A program made the position numbers and the translations under genes. DNA of 64,000 nt, taken from NCBI RefSeq assembly GCF_049959315.1, contig NZ_CP188201.1; one strand, given 5' to 3'. This document shows positions 1 through 6,451 of the stretch, one piece after another (the stretch's first letter is position 1; every line of letters starts with the position of its first letter). A model generated the notes under the pieces. The model searched no databases. It worked only from the letters and a program-made list of their open reading frames with translations, and was not told the origin of the DNA. This DNA comes from Serratia proteamaculans_D. GTDB taxonomy: Bacteria > Pseudomonadota > Gammaproteobacteria > Enterobacterales > Enterobacteriaceae.

Positions 1-1
1 T

Positions 2-889
2 GAACGCGCGTTGGAAATTTACGGTGCGCCTATCTACGTGCGCCACGAAGTGGTGCATAACCGCTACGTGGTGGACAGCCTGCGTGAGCGCGGGGCGGTG
101 TTTATTGAGGAAATCACCGAAGTGCCGGACGGGTCGATTCTGATCTTCTCGGCGCACGGGGTTTCCCAGGCGGTAAGGGCAGAGGCCAAGGCGCGTGATT
201 TAACCATGCTGTTTGACGCCACCTGCCCGCTGGTGACCAAGGTGCATATGGAGGTGGCGCGAGCCAGCCGCCGTGGCACCGAGGCTATCCTGATCGGTCA
301 CGCCGGCCACCCGGAAGTGGAAGGTACCATGGGCCAGTACAGCAACCCGAAGGGCGGCATGTACCTGGTGGAGTCACCGGACGACGTGTGGAAGCTGCAG
401 GTGAAGGATGAAAGCAACCTGTGCTTTATGACGCAAACCACGCTGTCGGTGGACGACACTTCTGAGGTGATTGATGCCCTGCGCCAGCGTTTCCCGAGCA
501 TTATCGGGCCGCGCAAGGACGACATCTGCTACGCCACCACCAACCGTCAGGAAGCGGTACGCAACCTGGCCGGGGATGCGGACGTGGTGCTGGTGGTGGG
601 GTCGAAAAACTCCTCCAACTCCAACCGTCTGGCAGAATTGGCGCAACGTGTTGGCAAACCGGCATACCTGATCGATTCTGCCGCTGACATTCAGGAAGCC
701 TGGCTGAAGGACGCGCATAATATCGGCGTTACCGCAGGAGCTTCGGCCCCTGATGTGCTGGTACAGGATGTGATCAGCCGCCTGAAAGCGCTGGGCGGTG
801 TCAACGTGCAGGAAGTCAGCGGTCGTGAAGAGAACATCGTGTTCGAAGTACCGAAAGAGCTGCGGGTTGATATCAAACAGGTCGATTAA
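2..889 (+). CDS. ispH: 4-hydroxy-3-methylbut-2-enyl diphosphate reductase IspH, 5'-truncated by window edge
   Basis: IspH is the last enzyme of the non-mevalonate isoprenoid pathway, a [4Fe-4S] reductase making IPP and DMAPP from HMBPP in the cytosol. The reading frame is open from base 2; by comparison with E. coli IspH (316 aa) about 21 N-terminal residues, including the first cluster cysteine, lie outside the window. Visible family signatures are FDATCPLVTK (second cluster Cys), GHAGHPEVEGT (substrate-binding His/Glu), DDICYATTNRQ (third cluster Cys) and KNSSNSNRLAELA. The C-terminus ends VPKELRVDIKQVD, as in E. coli. A strong hairpin follows the stop, so it is the last gene of its transcript. 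Identification is certain; only the start is missing. Confidence 0.97.
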   Translation, partial: ERALEIYGAPIYVRHEVVHNRYVVDSLRERGAVFIEEITEVPDGSILIFSAHGVSQAVRAEAKARDLTMLFDATCPLVTKVHMEVARASRRGTEAILIGHAGHPEVEGTMGQYSNPKGGMYLVESPDDVWKLQVKDESNLCFMTQTTLSVDDTSEVIDALRQRFPSIIGPRKDDICYATTNRQEAVRNLAGDADVVLVVGSKNSSNSNRLAELAQRVGKPAYLIDSAADIQEAWLKDAHNIGVTAGASAPDVLVQDVISRLKALGGVNVQEVSGREENIVFEVPKELRVDIKQVD

Positions 890-911
890 TCAGCATCGGC
901 ATAATAAGTTA

Positions 912-942
912 ACGGGGAGCTTCGGCTCTCCGTTTTGTTTTT
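912..942 (+). terminator. Rho-independent terminator of ispH
   Basis: A 9-bp stem (ACGGGGAGC paired with GCTCTCCGT, one G-U) closes a TTCG tetraloop and is followed by TTTGTTTTT. It lies about 23 bases after the ispH stop codon. Confidence 0.85.
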
Positions 943-1196
943 AGGGCACGGTACCCGGCAATGAAATTATTAAAAATGAGTTTAAGGGATGACTGATTCA
1001 AATTTTCTGTTACTTAAAGTCAAATTTGTTCTGACAATTTGAATTAACGGCAGAGGGAATGATTATATAGACAGTGATAAAGTTATTAAGGTTAATATCA
1101 TTAGGCTGCAATCTAAATAAACTCTGGTGCTGGTCAGCAATGGGCTGAAAGGTTAAATAACTAAATTAATTGGCGTTACAGATGTTTCTTATTTTA
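943..1196. other. AT-rich intergenic region, no gene seen
   Basis: With the ispH terminator this makes a gap of about 310 bases between convergent ispH and the LysR gene. It is AT-rich, has no credible ORF, and I see no clear terminator for the LysR gene. Its lower GC than ispH fits the edge of an acquired segment, but that is inference. Confidence 0.5.
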
Positions 1197-2120
1197 TTAA
1201 GTTCGTAGCTGGTCTACGGAATTTTGCTCTTTCTTCTGTAAATGAATTTTCATATGTTCAAGTAAACGACGAACCTTTACGGGTTGGCTGTCCCTGCGCG
1301 GCATAATGGCATAGCAACTAATATCCGGTAGTCGCCACTCTGGCAGTACCTCGACCAATTCACCTCGGTTCAATTCCTTTTCAACATTGACGAAGAAATT
1401 ACGGATGATGCCTTTACCGGCCAACGCCAATTCTTTCATCGCCATGCCGTTATTGGTAAATAAACGCCCGGTCATACGTAGTCGATGCTCATCGCCATCA
1501 GGGTGGAGCAGACGAACAAATTGTGGGTTCCCCAGAGGGGTAAAAGTGACCCATTGATGGTGCATCAACGCCTGCGGAGTTTCTGGCATGCCGTGGTTGG
1601 CAAGGTAGGCTGGCGAGGCGCATAGCACTTCGCGAAAGCGTGCCAGACGGGTAGAGACATAGCTGGAGTCAGCCATCACGCCGCCACGGATCGCCAGATC
1701 GATACGCTGGTTTATCAGGTCGATTTTTTCATCATGAATTTCCAGCCTCAGCGTGATGCGCGGGTGCTCGTCAAGGAAGCTTTGCAGTGCCGGCACCAGG
1801 TAATGAGTGGCAAACTCCGTCGAGGTAGCGACGCGCAGTTCCCCGGCCAGTTCACCGCGTAGCGCGGCAATACGTTGTTGTCCGCGTTCGGCGGCATGGA
1901 TCATCAATACGCAATCCTCATAAAAACACAGCCCGGCCTCGGTCAGGCTCAGTGAACGGGTAGAACGCAGAAGTAATTGAATGCCCAGCTCGTTTTCCAG
2001 CAGGCGGATATGTTGGCTGACGGCAGAGGTAGTAATGCCTAATTCTTTGGCTGCCGTGCTGAATGCGCCGCAATCGACAACTTTAGAAAAAATAGCCATG
2101 CGTTTTAGAATATTACTCAT
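1197..2120 (-). CDS. LysR-family transcriptional regulator divergent from the isocyanide operon
   Basis: This 307-aa protein has the usual LysR length and layout. An N-terminal winged helix-turn-helix (about residues 1-60) contains FSTAAKELGITTSAVSQHIRLLENELG, typed here as FSTAAKELGIT followed by TSAVSQHIRLLENELG. A periplasmic-binding-protein-like effector domain follows. The ATG start lies 5 bases from a perfect 17-bp palindrome that is a good candidate operator. It is transcribed away from the isocyanide synthase gene, the usual arrangement of a LysR activator with its target. In Pseudomonas a LysR protein (PtxR) controls the related pvc genes, which supports but does not prove the same role here. 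The effector is unknown. Confidence 0.9.
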   Translation of the reverse strand: MSNILKRMAIFSKVVDCGAFSTAAKELGITTSAVSQHIRLLENELGIQLLLRSTRSLSLTEAGLCFYEDCVLMIHAAERGQQRIAALRGELAGELRVATSTEFATHYLVPALQSFLDEHPRITLRLEIHDEKIDLINQRIDLAIRGGVMADSSYVSTRLARFREVLCASPAYLANHGMPETPQALMHHQWVTFTPLGNPQFVRLLHPDGDEHRLRMTGRLFTNNGMAMKELALAGKGIIRNFFVNVEKELNRGELVEVLPEWRLPDISCYAIMPRRDSQPVKVRRLLEHMKIHLQKKEQNSVDQLRT

Positions 2121-2125
2121 AGTTT

Positions 2126-2142
2126 GTTAAGTTCAACTTAAC
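2126..2142. promoter_or_regulatory. 17-bp perfect palindrome, candidate LysR operator
   Basis: GTTAAGTT-C-AACTTAAC has 8-bp perfect arms around a single central base. It starts 5 bases upstream of the LysR ATG in the 191-bp divergent region shared with the isocyanide synthase gene. The position suggests autoregulation; LysR boxes are typically imperfect T-N11-A dyads, so this is unusually symmetrical. Confidence 0.55.
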
Positions 2143-2311
2143 CAAGATTGTTAATTATAAGGGCTAATAATATAGCATTATCTCTTCTATATTGCCTGAA
2201 GCAGATAAATCGTGAGGTAAGTCCGATTTCCCTTTCGGCCTCTCTCTTTTTGATAAGTCTTATTGCGTTTGCAAATAAGTTGCCTGCGCCACATCTGAAC
2301 AGGAGTTAATT

Positions 2312-3277
2312 GTGGATAGTGCTCGTATTGAACAAATATCGTTAAAAATCCTTCATGAGCTATTGCAATATCGGCGTCGATTTCCGGGGTTAGAGAGTTC
2401 AAACGCAGAAGAGGAACAGGCGGTTTCTCTGGTGCAATTACCGCGTATTCGGGCATTTATTGAAAACGAGCAGCGCATTGAATTTGTCCTGCCTGCCTTC
2501 CCGACCAAATCACCCAATACTAATAAGGTGATCGGTTCACTGCCGGATATGGCCGAACGACTGTCGTTGATATTTCTTAATTCCCTCTGCCAGCGTATTC
2601 AACTTTATTACCCGCCGGGTGCCCATATCGTTATCTGTTCCGATGGTCACGTTTTCGGTGATTTGATCCGAGTCAGCGACGATGCGATCAACCGTTATCA
2701 ACATGAAATTGAAAACCTGCTGCATGAGGTGGGGGCGACTCACCTGAGCGTTTTCAATCTGGGTGACGTGGAAGGGCTGGCCGAGCATACCGGCGACTAT
2801 GACCTGCTGCGTCAGTTGCTGGTTGACGGCTATGCTGAGCCGGAGGAAACGATCAAACACCGGTTGATGCAGGACGAACAGGGGTTGCAGTTATATCGTG
2901 CGATCACCCGATTCCTGTATGAAGACAGCCAACTGCCGGGCTACAGCGGCTCCAATGCCGCGCTGCAGAAAGACGCCAAGCAGCGCGCCTGTGGCGTGAT
3001 CCAGCGCAGCTGGGCCTGGGGCAACTTGCTGGCCCAGCATTTCCCGCTGGCAATACGTTTGTCGATTCACCCACAGCCCGCCGACAGCCTGAAAATGGGC
3101 ATCCACATGATGCCGACCAAAGACGACTGGCTGACCCCCTGGCATGGCGTGGCAGCCAACGTTAACGGACAGTTTGTGCTGATGAAGCGCAAAGACGCGC
3201 AGCAACTGGCGGGCGAACTGGTGGCGATCCGCGGAACACCCAGCCATTACCTGGTCGAACAGCCACAGATGGCGTAA
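2312..3277 (+). CDS. isnA: Isocyanide synthase (IsnA/PvcA, DIT1_PvcA family)
   Basis: Enzymes of this family convert the amino group of L-tyrosine (or L-tryptophan) into an isonitrile using ribulose 5-phosphate as one-carbon donor. The 321-aa protein carries the family blocks LPAFPTKSPNTNKVIGSLPDM (around residues 60-80; the core is FPTKSPN), the ICSDGHVFGD block (around 108-117) and IRLSIHPQP near the C-terminus. Start is GTG at 2312 with AGGAG 6 bases upstream; no better ATG exists. It is followed after 90 bp by the oxygenase and then a glycosyltransferase, so the three look like one operon. The substrate is inferred as tyrosine because of the downstream glycosyltransferase, which would need a phenol. 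Family call is secure; exact product is inference. Confidence 0.92.
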   Translation: MDSARIEQISLKILHELLQYRRRFPGLESSNAEEEQAVSLVQLPRIRAFIENEQRIEFVLPAFPTKSPNTNKVIGSLPDMAERLSLIFLNSLCQRIQLYYPPGAHIVICSDGHVFGDLIRVSDDAINRYQHEIENLLHEVGATHLSVFNLGDVEGLAEHTGDYDLLRQLLVDGYAEPEETIKHRLMQDEQGLQLYRAITRFLYEDSQLPGYSGSNAALQKDAKQRACGVIQRSWAWGNLLAQHFPLAIRLSIHPQPADSLKMGIHMMPTKDDWLTPWHGVAANVNGQFVLMKRKDAQQLAGELVAIRGTPSHYLVEQPQMA

Positions 3278-3289
3278 TGCAGTACCTTG

Positions 3290-3316
3290 CGCCCACCATT
3301 TTAATGGGCGTCTTTT
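3290..3316 (+). terminator. Possible intra-operon attenuator/terminator between isnA and isnB
   Basis: CGCCCA and TGGGCG form a 6-bp stem around a 9-base loop, followed by TCTTTT. It lies 13 bases past the isnA stop and could lower transcription of the downstream genes. The stem is short, so it may be only a weak or partial terminator. Confidence 0.4.
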
Positions 3317-3367
3317 AACGGCACGGTGGCCGTGTGAGCAGCAAATTCGATTCAAGGAGAGTGACCT

Positions 3368-4231
3368 ATGGAAAATCAAATGCTGAACTGCCGCATCGAA
3401 CTCAATACCCCTTTTGGCGCAGTGCTGACCCCGCAGTACCCCGGCCAATCTATCAGCGAACTGCCGGTGGCAACGCTGCGTTCACTGGCCCAGCAGCATC
3501 ACCTGCTGGTGCTGCGCGGCTTCGATTCTGGTTTTACCGATCCGCAGCTGCTGACCCGCTATGCCGACGGCTGGGGTGAGATCATGATGTGGCCGTTCGG
3601 CGCAGTGCTGGACGTGAAAGAACATCCGGATGCCAAAGATCATATTTTCGACAGCAGCTATGTGCCGCTGCACTGGGACGGCATGTACAAGCCGACCATT
3701 CCGGAATTCCAACTGTTCCATTGTGTGGCAGCCCCTTCGCAGGATGAGGGCGGCCGTACCACTTTTGTCGACACCACGTGCCTGTTGGCGAATGCCGATG
3801 AGTCGCTGTTGGTGCAGTGGCGGGAAGTGTCGATCTCTTATCGCATCAAGCAGGTGGTGCATTACGGTGGTGAAGTTTGTTCACCGCTGATAGTGGATCA
3901 TCCGAACGGTAACGGGCAGATCATGCGCTACAACGAGCCGCCGACCGAAGGCAAAAAGTTCCTTAACCAACACGCGCTGGAATATCACGGGGTGCCACAA
4001 GAGCAGCAAGAGGCATTCCATCAGACCCTGCAACAGCATCTCTACGATCCTCGTCATTATTACGCCCATCAGTGGCAGCAGGGCGACGTGGTGATAGCGG
4101 ACAACTTCTCGTTGTTGCACGGGCGCGAAGGTTTTACCGCGCGTTCTGCTCGCCATTTACAGCGGGTGCATATTCAGAGCAACCCGGTGTGCACCAATCA
4201 GGCGCTGAAGCCGGCCAACGCAGAGGTTTAA
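3368..4231 (+). CDS. isnB: TauD-family 2-oxoglutarate/Fe(II) oxygenase (IsnB/PvcB)
   Basis: IsnB-type enzymes act on the isonitrile made by IsnA, oxidatively decarboxylating it to a vinyl isonitrile (the PvcB branch instead leads to paerucumarin-type products). The 287-aa protein has the iron-binding facial triad of the TauD family: His102-x-Asp104 in PLHWDGMY and His251 in SLLHGREGF, with Arg266 placed 15 residues later for 2-oxoglutarate. ATG 3368 is preceded by AAGGAGAGTGACCT, a strong ribosome site. It ends 4 bases before the glycosyltransferase start, indicating coupled expression. Whether it is of the IsnB or PvcB product type cannot be told from sequence alone; context favours IsnB. 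Confidence 0.9.
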   Translation: MENQMLNCRIELNTPFGAVLTPQYPGQSISELPVATLRSLAQQHHLLVLRGFDSGFTDPQLLTRYADGWGEIMMWPFGAVLDVKEHPDAKDHIFDSSYVPLHWDGMYKPTIPEFQLFHCVAAPSQDEGGRTTFVDTTCLLANADESLLVQWREVSISYRIKQVVHYGGEVCSPLIVDHPNGNGQIMRYNEPPTEGKKFLNQHALEYHGVPQEQQEAFHQTLQQHLYDPRHYYAHQWQQGDVVIADNFSLLHGREGFTARSARHLQRVHIQSNPVCTNQALKPANAEV

Positions 4232-4235
4232 ACCT

Positions 4236-5510
4236 ATGGCAAGTATTCTGATGACCGCCGTGGCCACGCCCGGCCACGTTTATCCGATGCTGAGCATTGC
4301 CCGACACCTGATTGCACAAGGGCACCAGGTGCGGGTATTGACCGGTGAGCTGTTTCGTCAACGTGCTGAGGCGGCTGGCGCGCAGTTTATCGCCTTTGAT
4401 GAGCGGGTAGATTTCGACTACCGCTATCTTGAGCAGCACTTTCCCGAACGGGCAGCGCTGCCACCGGGCAATGCACAGATGGCACTGGCGCTGAAAGACT
4501 TCTTTGCTGCCCCGATCCCGTTGTTGGATCAGCAGTTGCGAAGCGTGATGGCTGACGATCGCCCTGATCTGTTGATGGTGGAAAACTGCTTTTATGGGGT
4601 GCTGCCGTTGTTGCAGAGAACGGATCGTCCACCAGTGATCGGCATTGGGGTCACGCCGCTGTCGTATTCCTCAAGGGATTCGATCTTCTATGGGCCGCGT
4701 ATCCCTCCGGCGTTGTTGCCACGAGAGCTACGGCGTGAACAGTTGGTGGACGAAGACACCCGCGCGTTAATTGATGAGGTGCAACAGAGTTTCGATATTG
4801 CGATGGCACAATCTGGCGGCCAGCCGTTGCAGCAGCCCTTTACCGATGCGTTGATTGGCGGCTGTGATCGCTTTTTGCAACTGGCTACCCCGGCGCTGGA
4901 GTATCAGCGTGAAGATCTGCCGGACAGCGTGCGCTTTATCGGGCCGCTGCGCAGCGCGGTGGCAGCGGTTGAAGCTACCGATGAATGGGATGAGGCCGAC
5001 CGGCGGCCGTTGGTGATTGTCTCGCAGGGCACGCTGGCGAATGTCGATCTGCACCAGTTGATTGTCCCGACGCTGAAGGCGCTGGCTGAATTGCCGGTTC
5101 GGGTTTTAGCGACCACGGGGGGCCGCCCGATTGACGAGTTGTTGGCGCTGTTGCCCGCGAATGCCAGAGTGCGGGAGTTCATCTCTTTCGAACACTGGCT
5201 GCCGCAGGCGGCGCTGTTGATCACCAATGGTGGCTACGGCTCAATCAACTACGCCCTGGATCAGGGGGTACCCTTGATTGTCGCCGGGACCGGCGAGGAT
5301 AAGCTCGAAGCTGCCGCAAGAGTGGTGGCAGCGGGCTGCGGCATTAGCCTGCATACCAGCACTCCGGATGAGGGGCTGTTGCGTCAGGCGGTGCAGCAAA
5401 TTCTGGCGCAGCCGGCTTATCGGCAGCGTGCGGCAGTAGTGCAGGCCGATTACGCCCGCCATGATGCACTGGCGGCAATCGCCGATGAGGTCGCTGCGTT
5501 AACCTGCTGA
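4236..5510 (+). CDS. GT1-family (MGT-type) glycosyltransferase of the isocyanide operon
   Basis: This 424-aa protein looks like a macrolide/flavonoid-type UDP- or dTDP-sugar glycosyltransferase (GT-B fold). The N-terminal acceptor domain begins ILMTAVATPGHVYPML, where His14 is the probable catalytic base. The C-terminal donor domain has VSQGT (263-266) and ITNGGYGSINYALDQGVP (329-346), the family nucleotide-sugar signature with Asn replacing the commonest His before GGxGS. No membrane segment is seen. The 4-base gap to isnB and position after the oxygenase suggest that it glycosylates the phenolic hydroxyl of the vinyl isonitrile, as in rhabduscin and byelyankacin. No sugar-biosynthesis gene is nearby, so the donor must come from elsewhere in the cell and cannot be named from this window. 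Confidence 0.85.
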   Translation: MASILMTAVATPGHVYPMLSIARHLIAQGHQVRVLTGELFRQRAEAAGAQFIAFDERVDFDYRYLEQHFPERAALPPGNAQMALALKDFFAAPIPLLDQQLRSVMADDRPDLLMVENCFYGVLPLLQRTDRPPVIGIGVTPLSYSSRDSIFYGPRIPPALLPRELRREQLVDEDTRALIDEVQQSFDIAMAQSGGQPLQQPFTDALIGGCDRFLQLATPALEYQREDLPDSVRFIGPLRSAVAAVEATDEWDEADRRPLVIVSQGTLANVDLHQLIVPTLKALAELPVRVLATTGGRPIDELLALLPANARVREFISFEHWLPQAALLITNGGYGSINYALDQGVPLIVAGTGEDKLEAAARVVAAGCGISLHTSTPDEGLLRQAVQQILAQPAYRQRAAVVQADYARHDALAAIADEVAALTC

Positions 5511-5523
5511 CGGTATGGGAAAT

Positions 5524-5546
5524 GGCCGCCGTGAGGCGGCCGCTTT
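5524..5546. terminator. Hairpin between convergent operons
   Basis: GGCCGCC-gtga-GGCGGCC gives a perfect 7-bp stem, followed by GCTTT on the plus strand. It sits between the glycosyltransferase stop and the stop of the convergent aldolase gene, so it may serve either strand; the T-tract is poor. Confidence 0.5.
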
Positions 5547-5548
5547 CG

Positions 5549-6451
5549 CTACAAAGAGAATTGAATCAAAAACTGGTCAATCATGGCACGATCGTCAGCG
5601 GTCAGTGGCCAACCGGGGTGACGGCAGTAATCGGTGGCAATGATATTGCGCCGTTGCAGAATCGTCTTCTCAACCTGAATAATGTATTCGCAGTGGCCCA
5701 TCCAGCGCTGAATGTAAGGCAACAGCGCCTGATGTAACATCCGTGCCGCTTCCACTTCGCCGGCTTGCCAGTGACGATAAATACGCAGATAAACCTCACT
5801 GAACGAACAGCCAGGCATCACGCCTTTGCCGCCCGCCGCCAGCATCTGCAACATATAAAGTCCGGCATAGCCATTTAACACACTGGCTTGCGGGGCCAGT
5901 TGCAGAAATTCTTTGGTGTAATCCACCGGGGGATTGCACTCTATCTTGAACACCGCATGGGGATAGCGTGCCGCCACCTCAGCCAATTGTTGCGCAGCGA
6001 TCGGCAATCCGGTTTCCCCCGGCGCGTATTGCACCATCACCGGAATATCTACCGCATCCAGTACGGCAAAAATATGCCGTTGGATCGCCTGCGGGCTGGG
6101 CTGCAGGAAAAAGGGCGGCAGCAGCATCAACGCGTCCGCACCCAGTTTTTGATAATGACGAGCGCGCTTAACGGCGACTTCGCTGCTGTGATCGGTGACC
6201 GAGATAGCGCGGTACAGCGGGGCACCCGCCAGCGTGGCGATAAATATTTCCGCCAGGCGTGCACGTTCGCGGTCGTCCAGTTTGGGAAATTCACTGGCGA
6301 TGCCAAACAGCGTCGTACCCTGAACGCCGGTGGCGGCCAAATGCTCCAGCAATCGTACAAAGCTCGTTTCATCTATCTCGCCGTCAGCCCTAAACGGCAT
6401 AGCGACAATAGGATTGACCCCACGAATGTCCGCGGCTTGATAACGGTTCAT
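5549..6451 (-). CDS. Dihydrodipicolinate synthase/N-acetylneuraminate lyase family aldolase
   Basis: This 300-aa class I aldolase forms a Schiff base with pyruvate; relatives cleave 2-keto-3-deoxy sugar acids to pyruvate plus an aldehyde. The catalytic Tyr142 (VMVQYAPGETG) and Schiff-base Lys169 (AVFKIECNP) are present. The usual GxTGE pyruvate-binding motif is replaced by GIASE (50-54), so it is not a normal DapA, and it is not paired with lysine genes. Its start overlaps the dehydratase stop by one base (TAATG), so the two are translationally coupled. The dehydratase-aldolase pair recalls E. coli YagF/YagE, implying a non-phosphorylative sugar-acid pathway. The substrate is unknown. Confidence 0.85.
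   Translation of the reverse strand: MNRYQAADIRGVNPIVAMPFRADGEIDETSFVRLLEHLAATGVQGTTLFGIASEFPKLDDRERARLAEIFIATLAGAPLYRAISVTDHSSEVAVKRARHYQKLGADALMLLPPFFLQPSPQAIQRHIFAVLDAVDIPVMVQYAPGETGLPIAAQQLAEVAARYPHAVFKIECNPPVDYTKEFLQLAPQASVLNGYAGLYMLQMLAAGGKGVMPGCSFSEVYLRIYRHWQAGEVEAARMLHQALLPYIQRWMGHCEYIIQVEKTILQRRNIIATDYCRHPGWPLTADDRAMIDQFLIQFSL

Noticed and set aside
2187..2456. 89-codon minus-strand ORF across the isnA start
   Set aside because: It overlaps the isnA 5' coding region and the divergent promoter, with no homologous motif or ribosome site.
2312..5510. Annotation of the isn genes as pvc pyoverdine-chromophore genes
   Set aside because: The old PvcA/PvcB naming suggests siderophore synthesis, but no pvcC/pvcD or siderophore genes are present and a glycosyltransferase follows instead.
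5549..6451. Annotation of the aldolase as a second DapA for lysine biosynthesis
   Set aside because: It is coupled to a sugar-acid dehydratase and importer, lacks the GxTGE motif, and is far from DapA in its substrate-site residues, despite dapB lying 4 kb away.
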